A stretch of 64,000 nucleotides of DNA from Caenorhabditis remanei (GCF_010183535.1 NC_071333.1:2790001-2854000), one strand, 5' to 3'; shown: positions 23,740 through 36,009, counted from the stretch's first letter. Program-made: numbers and translations. Notes: generated by a model from the letters alone, not told the origin.

Positions 23740-24350
23740 GATGCAACCAGCGCACGCGATTTTTGCAAAAATGTCGCACACTCTTTACATTTTCTTATTT
23801 TTTAATGTTAAAGAGCGTTTCAACGTTTTTTAAAGCGTTTAGATGATAGTTTTTTCAAATAACTTACTTTTTTTCATTTTATAGGCATCAAATGAATTCC
23901 AAGGCTCAAACAAAGTCGAAAATAGTTTTTTTACGGCGTTGTGATGAAATAAAAATTGAAAGTATAGTCTGAAACACAAAATATTTAAAAAATGAAATCA
24001 CAATCTCTCTATTCTGCAAGTATTAATGGGTGAACTCCAGCGAAGAAAAATATAACCACCCTCCCTTCTTATTTCTTCCTTGCATTAAATCGACGCGTAG
24101 AAGAGAGAAAAGAGTGGGTTGTGGACATCGGTGCAGCCTCTCTCTCCCTTCTTCTCTTCTCGGAAAAGGGGGCGATTCTCTCTGCGTCTCTTAATTTACC
24201 ATGATCCAACAACGATTGACATCTGTTGCAAAAGATGGATATCTACTCGAATGGAGGAGAGGGGGGTTCTCTTCGTATAGAGAAGAACACGGAGAGGACG
24301 GGCAGATGTCCTCTTCGGTGCCTCGTCTCTACTCCTTTTCTTCAGGCAAA
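23740..24350. repeat. Direct repeat C, copy 2
   Basis: Second copy of the segment at 17620-18330, about 6.1 kb away, same orientation. Confidence 0.65.
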
Positions 24351-25265
24351 AAAGAGATGAGAAAGGGGGAAAAGAAGATAGGGAGACGAAAGAATGAGTT
24401 GTCGAAAAGTAATAAAAGGGGAAGACGGGCAAAAATTGGTTGCTCTGCTCTTATCGTGTAAACATAATGCTACTAATATGATAAGGGAAACATGAATTGG
24501 GTTTGCCGTAACAATATGTTGTTTCACGAGTCAATGTAAAAAAAGCAATGTAACAGGCAGAATAGTGATAGCAAACTTGCGAATTACCTTTTACTAACGA
24601 ATGACGGCCTCGAGGGAAAAAAAACTAAGTATCTGTTTGAAATCAGCGTGATTTTCTAACGGTCACGTTCCAAAACTCCACGGTGACATATTCAATTGTT
24701 CTACTTGAAAATGTTCTCAAACAAAAGAGTCTTGGTCACTTTTAGTCTTATAATGTCAATTTTTATAGAGGACATAGAGCAAACATAGGGTTTCACTTTT
24801 AAGATTTAAAAAAAATCGCTCTATTTCACCGCAAAATAAGTAAGACTTCGGATAATGCAGGACTACAACTTTTCAGAATGGTCTCGTTCAAAAACGTTGT
24901 CAACTACAAAAATGAAACTCTAGGTTTGATCAACATTCTCTACAGAACTTGACATAATATGATTTGATCTGGCGGCCTCTTAAAGTTAATAAGTTTTATT
25001 AAAAATCCTGAATTATGATTTCTGTCTGGAAACCGCTAGACTTGTAAACTCCATAACTACAAGCTATCGAATGTTCATACTATCCAAACACCAAAATTTA
25101 CAAAGGTATACATAAATTTTATTTCTTGATTTCATTGTTTTTGGAAAAAAATTATAAACTAGAAAAGTTTTTGCCAAAAAATGAATTTAAAATTGAGACA
25201 AGTATTTGTAAGCAGTTTGAGACGCTGAAAAAAAGAAAAATAAACAAAGAAATTGAAGTAGTTGG
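24351..25265. other. Intergenic; remnant of a MITE
   Basis: Positions 24,880-24,930 contain the phrase AACGTTGTCAACTACAAAAATG typical of the MITE family M interior, too diverged to delimit. Otherwise nothing recognised. Confidence 0.4.
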
Positions 25266-26382
25266 TTAATCATCGTTGTCACTGTCGTTGTCACCATCGT
25301 TTTCTTCGTCAGCGTCAAAGTTCGTAAAGTATTTCGACTTCTTTGAGTAATCGAAGGAGACGATCTTCCCATCTATAAAATTCTTCTCATCTGCTGTAAG
25401 GTTGGCTGGAGCAACTATATGATCAAGATAATTGATTTCAATCAAACTGACTACACGCTCCACGGTGATTTTTCTGAAAAATCCAATGTTTAAAATTGAT
25501 TATGCACAAAACATAAAACTCACTTATTCTTGGGATCAACTTTTTCCAGATGGGCGATAGTTTTTCCGACGACATCATTTTTTTTATTTGTACAATTGTG
25601 ATAGAAATGTAATTCCGGCTCGAATAGGGTCTGAAAATTGTAATAATGTTTTCCAAAGTTTTTAGTCTCGATTTTTTAAAATAGTTTCCCCAATCTAGTT
25701 CAACAGTTCGAAACGCGCTGTTTTGAAAATCAATGTTATTTGAGTTAGAAAGCCAATACTACATAGCAGGTCGAAAGTTTTATGTCAGCTGATTATTATT
25801 TTCAAACAACAATAAAGTGCAACGGGATGAGTGGTTATTATCACTTGTCAAAAATTGGTTAGGAATGAACTTTCTCGCGGTCCAGCCTGGCGTTGTCGGC
25901 CCGGATTCATTTTTTATTTTCAGTCAAAAACTAGACTTTTTCAACACAACATTTCAAAATTATTCAATTTTTGATTCAACCGGGCCGGGCCGGGTCGGGT
26001 CGGGCTCTTTTGATTCCGATTGTCTACCCCACACCCACGCTTAAAATTAGATACTCTCACTCACATCAAGATGTCCATCGAGTTCAGTGAAAGTCACGGT
26101 CGTGTTGTAATTGACATCATGAGTGAACGTGCAGTGAAGTGGCAGTTTGAACATTTCATTGGTGGTTCTGAAATCACTCGAAGACTAGAACTCTCGAAAT
26201 GTCTTTGGTAAAACTTACGAAACACTTCGGTCATAGAAGCTGATGAGAAAACAATATGGCTTTGCAAACAGGCACTCAATATAGATCGTGTAGTCGACTG
26301 CTGTTTGAGATTTTGGCATGACGGCTCCTTGAGCAGTAAATACACAAAGAGAGAGCAGGGGTATGATGAGTAGCATCTTCAT
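25266..26382 (-). CDS. TTL-like secreted protein, complete, 193 aa
   Basis: Exons 26382-26219, 26167-26065, 25630-25524 and 25473-25266 join in frame. The N-terminus is a signal peptide (MKMLLIIPLLSLCVFTAQG). The body has the same cysteine order as the 7581 gene: IYIECLFAKPYCFLISFYD, then LPLHCTF, then FEPELHFYHNCTN, with the phase-0 junction after LD and the phase-2 junction after the third exon conserved. The C-terminal tail is unusually acidic (DADEENDGDNDSDNDD), absent from the other copies. Intron 2 (26064-25631) contains a GC-rich CGGGCCGGGCCGGGTCGGGT stretch near 25,980. Probably extracellular; function of the family members ranges widely, so none is claimed. Confidence 0.75.
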
Positions 26383-26509
26383 TGGTTGGGGTAACATGTA
26401 ATGCTTTAATAATAAGAAGATTGAAACTGAAATTCTAAAAACAAGAAAAAAGAGAAAAAAAACTTCAAAATAAAATTCTGAATGTGAGAGGTGCATCTGG
26501 AAGTATGAA

Positions 26510-26680
26510 ACAACTTTAAAATAAAGTGGTGGAAGAGAGGATGGACGGAGCTTACACAACAAAACTTTGGAAAAAAAAAGGACGGCTGCTCTTTTTCTCT
26601 CGTTTTCAATTGGTTTTTTTGAACGACGGGTTTCGCGAGCACAGCTGACGCACTAGAGAGTCCAGAAGAATAAGATGTAA
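26510..26680. repeat. Inverted repeat E, left copy
   Basis: Inverted relative to 27280-27440 (shared GACGGCTGCTCTTTTTCT and AACGACGGGTTTCGCGAGC, or their near-identical complements). A third, diverged copy in the same orientation as this one is at 27880-27990. Confidence 0.7.
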
Positions 26681-26760
26681 TATGAATTTGGTATTTGGGA
26701 AAGAAGAACTAGGTACAAATTCAATTTGAAAACTGTGCATTGTATTACAAAATTCAATAT

Positions 26761-27200
26761 TACAGTACCACTCAAAAGGTTATCAACTTTGGTTGTTTTC
26801 AGTTGAAAATGGCCAACTTCAATAGGTGATTTTGGTGTCGCCTGAATGTCCGGTGAACTAAATTTTGTTTAGGCGGATCAGAACAAAAATAGCACTTTAT
26901 TTTTGTAGTTGACCGTTTTTTGTAAGAGCACTATCTTCAGAGTTACAGGTTGCCAAAGTGAAAAGCTCCAAAATTTTGTCACTGAATTTAGTCGCTTTCA
27001 ATGTTATATTACTTCGATGACCAACAACTTTCAAGGTAACGCCCCAACAAAAAGTGGTCAATTACAAAAATTGTGTGATTTTCATGTTCTCCCCAAACCA
27101 TACAAAACAATATTCGTCCGACAATTTTGTGACACCGAAATGCACTATCTGTTTTCCACTGAAAAGAGCCAAAGTTAATAACCTTTCGAGTGGTACTGTA
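26761..27200. mobile_element. MITE family M, 440 bp
   Basis: Ends TACAGTACCACTCAAAAG and CTTTCGAGTGGTACTGTA, TA target duplication. It lies between the two inverted copies of repeat E. Confidence 0.8.
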
Positions 27201-27279
27201 ATGTTGAATCTTGCTATGTACCGTTTTTATATTAAATGTGTATTTAGCTCCTTCTTTCCCTAATACTAATCTCAATTTT

Positions 27280-27440
27280 TTAAATTTTTCTGGACTTCTC
27301 CATCTAGTGCATGGGCTATGCTCGCGAAATCCGTCGTTCAAAAAACCAATTGAAAAAGATAGAAAAAGAGCAGCCGTCCCTTTTTTTTTAAAGTTCCGTT
27401 GTGTAAGCTACCCACTTCCCATTTTTTCTCCCTCCACTTT
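27280..27440. repeat. Inverted repeat E, right copy
   Basis: Inverted match to 26510-26680; together they form a 0.9-kb inverted-repeat structure with a MITE in the spacer. Confidence 0.7.
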
Positions 27441-29145
27441 ATTTTAAAGTTGTTCTTTGAACGGTTATGTATGTGAATATTATTTTGTAAGACATTTTCC
27501 GAACTATTTTCAGAGCTCATACACTTTTTATGAAACCTTCCTCAGAAATTTCTCTATTGATCCGTATTTTACTATTCTTGCAGATACCCTTGAAACCTCT
27601 CTCAAACTGAACATTGTTGCAATCAGTAAAAATATTACTTAATTATTCCGTCGAGGAAGTTATTAGATTCTCTGTGCTTGATCTGTTCAGCTAATGTTTT
27701 TTCTTTAAGTTTTTTTCCCAATTTGTAATACAAGTACAAATATTATCTTCGTTGATATTCCAATGTTTTAAAGTAGGAGAATGTGAAAAAAAAACTCTCT
27801 TTATTTAGCTTCTTCCCTCAATTTCTTTCTCTACTCCAGTTTTTTGGCCGTTCTGTTTTGAGGAAAGAGTCTGAAGGCGTTTACACAACGAAGTTAGTCG
27901 GCGTAAAGGACGGCTGCTCTTTTTTCCGTTCCAAAAGGCTCTTCCTTTTTTTATAAACGATGGGCGGCTCCGCGAGCTCAGCCCTCTTATTTTCGTTGTT
28001 TCCGAGAATTTCTGATGTAATACTTCCGGAATAAAACGATTCTTCTGCATTTTCTTTGAGCATTTTTAAGCCTAACAAAATAAACGTTTTTCTCTTTTTT
28101 CAAAGTTTTTAAATTGACTTGTTCTCTTTTTTTAAAACTACATTTATCTATCTCTATAATTACAATTCTCAATATGTCTAGTGACGCCACGGAGTACAAT
28201 AAATTATATATCTTATTAATATTCTTTATTTGCACTTGTTCTATTTTCCTGGTCGTTTTTCTGTCTTACATGGGAATGACCCTGAAATTTCCCCATATTC
28301 TGTACATAAGTAGTGTCTGACGTAACTAAGAAAAATCCAAAATTATAGCTGCGCTCTGGGAGGTTTCGTAGAGTTACACAACTTTTTTGAAAAATTTCAA
28401 ACATTTCGATTTGAGAACTCGTAACTTTTTGAGTTTTTGAGCTACCGTAAAGGTTTTAGGCTCATTCGATAGGTAATAACCCCGACTTCAAAAACTCCTT
28501 TTTGAGCACTTACCGAAAAACTTAACCTGCTGAGCTGCAGTGTGAAAAATACCACCTGCGTACTCCTCAGTTCGAGTTATGTCTGTATACGTGTTCAGAT
28601 ATAGGTCGAGCCTTTGAGTTGCTAGAGTTATTTCAGTTTTTTTGAAAAATTTCAACTTTTCCACGTATCCCTATACGTTCAGTTTTTATCAAATACTAAG
28701 AGCAATCGCGAAGTGACGAAAAAGAGGCTATAGCACAAAATTTTGCAACAACTAGTCATGAATGATGTTTTTGGTGCTGTAACTTCAATATAAACAAGGC
28801 TCAATTTTTGACCACAAAACGAACAACAGAACGATACATGGAAAAATAGAAATTCCCATGTTAGTTAACAAGGGAGTGCTTTTAATCATTCCATTTTTCA
28901 ATGGATGTAGAAATTTGTTTCGTTGCTGATTCTTTGCACAGAACTCCTTAACAATAATCAATTTTTTAGTTTCTCAATCATCATTTTCAATTATCTTAAT
29001 GAAATTCTTTTCAACAAAACATGAGTCATTCATTCAGTAAAAATCCCATCGATTTATCGTTATTTCCCAACATTTCCATTCTACTTCTAGCATTTCTTTC
29101 TCTTTTCTTTTTCGAATATATTTCTTATTTTCTTCAGTTGCTGAA
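27441..29145. other. Intergenic with repeats
   Basis: Contains the third copy of repeat E (27880-27990) and repeat B copy 2 (28590-28790). A 48-codon frame at 28174-28320 is hydrophobic but unsupported. The last 15 bp include a TCTTCAG trans-splice-like acceptor for the gene at 29146. Confidence 0.45.
28590..28790. repeat. Dispersed repeat B, copy 2
   Basis: Same orientation and extent as 5806-6005. Confidence 0.75.
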
Positions 29146-29771
29146 ATGAATTTCCTCTTCACCATGTTCTTGCTCTTCTTGCTCTCTCCGATGGTTCAAT
29201 CTGATCCAGTGCATATGCACCTCAAATTCGACTGCCCCTCTGATATTGGCGCCTGGTGTGGTAACTTGGTAGTCTACGAAGAAGACTAGTGAGTTCATGT
29301 TCTGAACCTTTCAATTATCAGTATTTATGTGTTACAGCATTGAGCACGACATAATGAAAAATGAAAGTTTCTGTGGGGATGGTGGTCAGGAGTTCCGGTA
29401 TGAAGTAAACTCCACTGGACTATTTCGTTCGAGTGGAGATTTATCGCCGGTAAAAAATAGGAAAAAGCGCAAAAAAATGCAGAAAACTAAATTTCAGAAG
29501 TACGAGTTCACCTATCAAATTAAACACAACTGTACCTCTGGCCAGGAACAATATTTGTGCTTCAAACCAAAGAAAGCCAAGGATATCAGCGTATATGAAG
29601 TGTGAGTTGATAAAAACTGCTATTTAACATTCACATGTGTCCTTATTCAGAGGATATGTGGATTTCGCTGCTGACTTGTTCAATACGGGAACCAATGTCG
29701 AGCGTTGCGATGATCCCACTTCTTGGAAATCAAAAATTGAATATTGGAAACAAATTTTCTCATTCGAATAA
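29146..29771 (+). CDS. TTL-like secreted protein, complete
   Basis: Exons 29146-29288, 29338-29449, 29498-29601 and 29651-29771 join in frame. The start follows a TCTTCAG about 8 bp upstream, consistent with trans-splicing. Signal peptide MNFLFTMFLLFLLSPMVQS. Body: LKFDCPSDIGAWCGNLVVYE, then ESFCGD, then FTYQIKHNCTSG and YLCF, ending ERCDDPTSW. Cysteine order and exon boundaries match the minus-strand copies at 7581 and 25266, so it is the same family in opposite orientation. It lacks the long basic or acidic C-terminal extensions. AATAAATAAATAAA downstream (about 29,837-29,850) is a plausible polyadenylation signal. Confidence 0.75.
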
Positions 29772-30724
29772 TTCATTTTTTGATAAAAACAAATAGAAGC
29801 GTTTTACTATTTGACTCTTATTTTTTGGGAATATCAAATAAATAAATAAAAATGATTGATTTGCAAAATATAATGCGGATATGGCGCAGTAATATGCATA
29901 AGAAAATACATAAGTTCTGATGAGATCTGATAAACTGTACAAAATCAAACAACCGACGTATAATCATCGTGCTAAAAACGCTGAATTTGTTTGAGAAATC
30001 GGATCTCCAATTGGCCTTCTGTTTTTGAAATGTCTATTTGGAAGCAAAAATTAATGATACTGTGTCACAAGGCCGCAGACTGTTAAAAGACGACTGAAGT
30101 TTTTTTTTTCAGATTCTGATACTTCAGAAAATTTTGAACAGCTTTCATTCTTCTTTTTTTACGATATAAATTGAAAAAAACACGAAATTTTGTTGAAATA
30201 AACAAGAAAACGAAAAATTGAGAAATAAAAAGAAATAATTTTGTCCGAGAGGACTACACGGGGGCAAAAATTCGCGTGGGAAAACTCTTCAACGAAACCT
30301 CAATTTGAGCCGGGAAAACGTAAATTTAGGGCGTTTAGAGCGATTTTCAGCACATGCTCCAATGATGAAAGTTGCTCAGAATTTTCTGAAGTATCAGAAT
30401 CGGAAATAAAAAATATGACTTCAGTCCTTGTTTAAATGCCTAATGTCAATATTTATAAGTCACGCAGAGCACACCGCTATTTAGTTTACAGTTTTCCGGT
30501 ATAAAAGTATTTTAGAATGTTTCAGCTTATCTAGGTGAACCAAATTCGGTGAGAAAGATGATTTGATACACTGCGTTAACTGAGTACATTTTTTTCACCA
30601 AAAAATGGTCAACTATAAAAATGATTGGTTTGATTCACTCACTCTGTTAATGTTGAATTTTAAAAAGCTCAATGAAAACGCAATAGGCTTCTAAACTTCG
30701 GGCTTTCCTAATGATTTTTTTCTT
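29772..30724. other. Intergenic, nothing firm
   Basis: A frame at 30241-30435 begins with a TTGTCCGAGAG phrase that also occurs near 22,212, so it is probably repeat-derived. Traces of MITE family M interior near 30,600. Confidence 0.4.
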
Positions 30725-31053
30725 TTTCAGACGTTTTTGCACAAAGAATTAGAGAACATATAACAACTTTGTTCTTCTCGGAATCGGTCAATCGTGATAA
30801 CATAAAATGATGAAATGATAAAAGTGTATAAAAAATTTGTGAAGTTAAAATTCGTTCAAACATTTTAGGTAACAGGAGATCAAGCTACTTATGTTCAGCT
30901 TTTCATGTCGGTGAAGGTGTGATGCCAAACAAAGAAATGAAAATTATGGTCGTTCTGACAGATAGATGCTATCATTCCATCCTTTCTTTTGATATCGTAC
31001 CCATACTCAGAATGAATGGCTTCCCAATCTCTGAAAATATTATTTTTTGTGTC
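30725..31053 (+). pseudogene. Unknown gene fragment, copy 1 (segmental duplicate)
   Basis: Two blocks after acceptor-like sites: VFAQRIREHITTLFFSESVN near 30732-30800, and from about 30869 SSYLCSAFHVGEGV, MPNKEMKIMVVLTDRCYHSI and LSFDIVPILRMNGFPISEN. The same blocks, in the same frames with many substitutions, occur at 42430-42780. Conservation of frame across two diverged copies suggests real coding ancestry. No family recognised. It lies tail-to-tail with the F-box gene. Confidence 0.45.
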
Positions 31054-31098
31054 TCATTTTTTGTATATGATCAATCAATTTTTTTCAATCGCCCTGAC

Positions 31099-32089
31099 TC
31101 ACTCTTCTTCTTCTGATTTTCTGTCATCCACCTTGAATTTCGTGGGATTGAAAGCTTTCAGGTCCAATCGTGCAAATTTCTTTTCATTCCGATAAATTTC
31201 AACGTTTCTCAAAACTTTGTTGTCCGAGTTATACCAATTTGTCACAAATTTCAATAATTCCCTGGCATTGAGCTCGGTGTCATACAACGTTACGTTTTGG
31301 CAATTCAATGAACAAAGAACCTCTCCATTTAACCAGTCGCCTCTAAGTTGGATATTTTCAATATAAGATCGGAACAATGGTGGGAGCTCAAAATTCGGTT
31401 GAAAGCTCAAGTGGAAATCGAAAGATTTTGTAACTTTCAAATTTTCGCAAAATCTATATATTTCTTCATTTGAAACACGTTCATAATAAAACGTTACATG
31501 CTGCCATTCATCAGCTATCGCTATTTCCGGCTTGTATTGTTCAAAATCCTGTTTGCTAAAGTCGATGAATAGTCGTTCAAAGATACAGTCAAAAGTGTCA
31601 ACACAGAATTTCATCGCAGACATATAATTCTCCGTTCCACCTTCCGTGTACAAATAACCAAAAGAATCATCTTGAAAATCGCTTATCAACGTCATCTTTA
31701 CTCTGTTTATAACTGCAATGCTCCTTTTTCCTTTCTGTCGTTTAGGAGCTTCTTTTGGTTCTGGAGCTTTTGATGCTCGAATTGTTATGGCTCCAAAGCA
31801 ACGGTACGGCCCTTCCTCTGGAATGATCAAAAAGCGTCTATTGTCAAACGAATTATCTTGAATTATAATACGGCTTTTGTTTAGACAGTGAAATCTAACT
31901 TGCTTTATCATATTTCGAAAAGCAGAAGATGTCAAGGACATCTGGAATCTGAAAATTATGAGATCAAAAATCAAAAGTGACTTTTTCAACTTACAACTCG
32001 AACGTCTTCATGAACTGGATCACTTTTTTAAGAGGGAGAAATGGTAGTTTCCGAATGGGAAAAACACCATCAGTTTTCGCTCCTTCCAT
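31099..32089 (-). CDS. F-box protein with FBA_2-type domain, 314 aa
   Basis: Exon 1 32089-31995 and exon 2 31948-31099 join through a 46-bp intron in phase 2. The F-box spans about residues 9-50 (FPIRKLPFLPLKKVIQFMK, then FELFQMSLTSSAFRNMIKQV). The C-terminal part contains the motif LLKFVTNWYNSDNKVLRNVEI-like strand, typical of the FBA_2 (F-box associated) domain of Caenorhabditis F-box B-type proteins, about residues 215-290, and ends in a Glu run. Such proteins recruit substrates to SCF ubiquitin ligases through the Skp1-binding F-box. A Lys/Arg-rich insert (APEPKEAPKRQKGKRS) sits about residue 90. A decayed duplicate is at 43340-44322. Confidence 0.85.
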
Positions 32090-33013
32090 TTTGAGAGAGT
32101 GAATTCTAAAAATAATTTTGTAAACGTTGAAAAGAGTAAAACGAATAAGTAAGGAGAAAAATGAAACGAGTTATGTAGACAATTTTTACGTCGCCAAATT
32201 AATGAAAACATCAACAGAAAAAATTGGATATTAGGAAGTCGCACACTACACTTATATGTGAGGTGAGAATTGATGAGATAATTGTGGATTTTGATTGCTG
32301 AGTACATGATGGTCTTCGTGACACAAGATGAGTTAAGTGAGAATGTGGTTTTTTGAGTGGCACGATGTTAGGCTCTTGACTGAAGGCATAAAAAAACTTT
32401 TTTTTAAAGGGATTAGTAAATGAGGGAGGGTTTCAGGTCAGCGATGGTTTGTGAAAATCGCTATCCCGGGGGCAAGACTTCGGACTAAGATTAGAGATCG
32501 GGATCGAGCGAGGAAAAGTCTGGTGGTAGGTAAACTAGGAAGAAATTGAAGGACATCTAAATTTTCACGGTGAGCGGTCGAAACTGAGAAAAAATGAACC
32601 ACGTACAAAAAAAATGAAAGAATTAGACATGCAGAATCGTGCGATAAGGAATATAAATGAGAAGGTACCAGTTTCTGTGAAAACTGTTCGCTCAGCTTGA
32701 ATTTTCACTGGTTTCGGTTTCAATGAGGTTGGTTATACAACTGGAAAATTGTGTGAAATGGAGGACAATGCGCTGACTGATGAATCGGTACACCGTTTCA
32801 CCGCAGAAGGACTGGGGGTGACTTGGCGTTTGCGCGTATAGACTGTCTTCCATATTTCTTTGTCTGCAACTCTGTGTGAGTGGTGACTGCGCATTTGTGT
32901 ACGCAACGGGTGTGTAAACGGTCGGTGCACACTGCGATCTTGTCATCTACTCTACCTTAATAACCACATTAACTAACAGTAGTGAGAATATGACATTTTG
33001 TTCGTGTATCTAC
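32090..33013. other. Intergenic, nothing recognised
   Basis: Presumed upstream region of the F-box gene. Two overlapping minus frames near 32,700-32,940 are not supported by splice sites or homology to anything else in the window. Confidence 0.4.
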
Positions 33014-33454
33014 AAGGGGAGTCTTTGGAGACGTCACTTTCAAACGACCTGTAAATTTGGTTAGGTATGTTCGACCACGGGGAGTCCATTTTTGCAGTCA
33101 AAATTTGCTAAATGTCTCTACGAGCCGATTTATGAGCCCTCAAACTTTTTATATGATCAAGCTTTTTCATATGGAAATCCAAATAGGCAAGTAGAATACA
33201 CAAGATTTTCTCATTTTTGCAACGTACGAGCACAGGTAAACCGCTGGGGAACACAAATGAAACCGCGCGGATGGTTTGAAATTTAATTCGAAACAGCTTG
33301 ATTATATGAAACGTTTGAGAGCTCATAACTCGGCTAGCAGAGATATTTAGCAGGTTTTGACTGCAGAAATTGACTCCCCGTACTCGAACATACCTATAAC
33401 CAAATTTACAGGTCGTTTGAAAGTGGCGTCTCCAAAGACTCCCCTTGTTAGCTG
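33014..33454. mobile_element. Palindromic MITE-like element
   Basis: Outer arms about 33014-33125 and 33340-33454 are inverted copies: ACAAGGGGAGTCTTTGGAGAC and its complement, plus CGACCTGTAAATTTGGTTA and its complement. Arms are about 100 bp; the interior is short. No coding content. Confidence 0.75.
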
Positions 33455-35182
33455 AAACGTGTCTAACTGCTAAAAACGGTAGTTAGTTTATCAATGAGCA
33501 AGTAAATGGTACACATGGAAAACGATGAATTTGGAGACTGAAACTGGAGGAAAATAAGGAATTATCGAAAACGAAGAATTAAATAAGGACTGCCACCACA
33601 ATGTAAAACAACGAAATGGGTGTGGGAGAAAACAATCGAGAAAACTAATGATTCCTGTCGAGACGAGTCTCTTATGTACTGTGAATCGAGGTAGAAAGAC
33701 AGTGGGAAGATTGTGGTGACTTAGAGTCCAGAGAGGTTCAAGAAAAACTCTCATTTCGGGTTGGAACGGGCAAAACAATTACTAATCATAAAAATATAAA
33801 CAAATCAACACGAAATCATGAGTCAATGAACCTTATGGGTGAAGAAGAAGAAGGAACCAATAGAACGTGAGCGCGTGTACCGAGGTGAGGGATGAGCAGA
33901 TTGTTTGAAATTTAATAGAACACAAATAACTAATCTAAATTATTATTTTCGAAATTGAAAACTTTCTTGTACTAAGTTTTCAAAAAAAGATATGCACAAC
34001 TCATTTTTGATTGAAGATCACATAAAACACTGCAAAAATGAGAAGTTTTTACACTCTGGCTGATTTGTCACAAAGTATTTTGGAAGAGGTTGGAAAGAGT
34101 TGGAAGAGGTTGGAAAGAGGAACGGAGGGGCGATTACATTAAAGCACAATAAAATGATTTAAGATAATTGTCTGGCATATTATTGATTAGGAGATAATTT
34201 CGAAGAGACTGAAGATGCGGTGAGCACGAGATGCGATGGGCACCATTTGGTCGTCTGATCTAGTCTGAAAAAAACGTATTAATTAGAAAATTGACCTTTG
34301 TTTTGCACAATTTCATATCTGCGACCAATAATTACACCTTTTGTGGGGGAGGAGGAAAGGCATATGGTAGGACAGAAAGATGGGTACATTTATACTTCAA
34401 ACGGTTTCTTAATCCTGTAATTATGTGCTCTAATTACTCCAAAAAGGACGTTTCGCATTCAAATATGTTCTGTCGTTCACAAAATCCCGCCCATCTCTCA
34501 TAGGCTCATTCTTTTTGGTACAATCAGTATAACACGTGATGGCCTACTGGATGGTCGTCGAAAAAATATTCTTATTTTCATTGAATTAAACTAAATGTTT
34601 CTGCTTTTCATCATTTTGAAGGTAAGAACTTATTATATTCAAAAAATGTGCAGCTTTTGCACTGATCATTCTAGAAACAAACTGATCATTTTTAAATCTA
34701 AATTCCACAGATTTCGTTACTTTTGAATTGTAGAAAAAAGTTTGTTTTTAGATCAAAATTATGCGTTCTGCAACGTATGGCAATAGTTACTTATTATAAT
34801 TCACAGAATGTGATTGTTAGACTTGTTAGATCCCTATTTAACCGATTTCGATTAACTATGTTTTTGCAATTCAGCAATTTGGAATGCTGGGTAACCGCGT
34901 AATTTTTAATACAGTTTGAAGAGGGAAAAATTAACTATCAGTTCATACAATATTCTATTTATTTTGAGACCTAGTCAAAAGAAATCTCGTGAGCCGAGCT
35001 TATGAGATATGTGTTTTAAATATAGTAGCTTTTTAACAAGTCTTCTACTTTTCTGTCTCACTTGCTTACCATTTTCGAGGGAATCGTAAAAAAATGACGG
35101 AAGAAATGTGCGAATGGGAAAAAAGATCAAAGTTTAATCTAGTATCATAAAGTAGCGCTTGGAACGATAAACAGCAATTTAG
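33455..35182. other. Intergenic, nothing recognised
   Basis: Includes a short tandem of GTTGGAAGAG units near 34,085-34,120. No exons matching the 5' part of the gene at 37703 were found, although its 3' exons are duplicated just downstream. Confidence 0.4.
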
Positions 35183-35705
35183 GTTTGGAATTCCGGTCTC
35201 GAAACATACCACAACATTCCGGGTTCTACTCTTTACACGAAGTTCACATCGTCGGACGTTGTGCCAATCGAACGACCGCTGCCCACTGAAGTGGTGGATA
35301 ATGGGATGGATGTGGAGGTCACCACGAAGTTTGTCTTCGAGCATGACCACTTCGAAAAAGAATGGAGTCGTGGACTCAGCAATTGGGAGGAAAGGATGGA
35401 AGGAGTTCAAACCAATGTTTTCTTTTATAATGCTTACCTGGGGAAAGTCCGAATTCCAAGTGACTTGGCTATTCACATCATTAAGGTGAGACCAATTTTT
35501 AAAATCTACTTCCGTAACTCAAACTGCTTATTTTCAGCTCGTTGAAAACCTCCAGAAAGATTGCTACGAGCGATTGAAAACGGACCCCATCAATGTGATT
35601 GTGAAAGTTAGACTACTCAAAGACTTCGTGGAGATGTGCATAATGCATCCAGACAACGAGATGTATGTGGTTAAAACGATAGTGGACGTAGAGTATGTAG
35701 AGTGA
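35183..35705 (+). pseudogene. Truncated copy of the 37703 gene, last two exons
   Basis: Exons 35183-35485 and 35538-35705 correspond to exons 6 and 7 of the gene at 37703-39771: PLPTEVVDNGMDVEVTTKFV, VRIPSDLAIHIIK, then LVENLQKDCYERLKTDP and VVKTIVDVEYVE. Both exons are open, the phase-0 intron is conserved, and differences are mostly conservative. I found no upstream exons, so it lacks a start of its own; it may be a transcribed partial duplicate or a gene fused to unrecognised 5' exons. Confidence 0.6.
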
Positions 35706-36009
35706 AAATATTTTAATTGGCTCTAATGATTTTTTGATAATGTTATTATTATTCCACAAATAAACTATTCTTATTAAATCCCGTCAATTTTCTGATTTTC
35801 GGATACACATGGTGGGGTTAATAAGATAGAGCTCTAGGTATTGTTGATGGCTGCCAAGTCCTAGTAAGTCAAAAGGGTATAAAAGGAATCGACGCCAGAG
35901 ACAGACTTGCGAGTGGCGGAAATACCAATTACAGATAACATTTCCAGTTTTGTACACTTCTCCATCTCCTCCCATCTGAGTGTCTTCAATTTGGGCAGAC
36001 ACATAGCCT

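Noticed and set aside
28174..28320. 48-codon hydrophobic frame
   Set aside because: Membrane-like composition is common in T-rich DNA; no splice or homology support.
35784..36002. Minus-strand 72-codon frame
   Set aside because: Overlaps DNA between decayed plus-strand copies and shows no independent coding signal.
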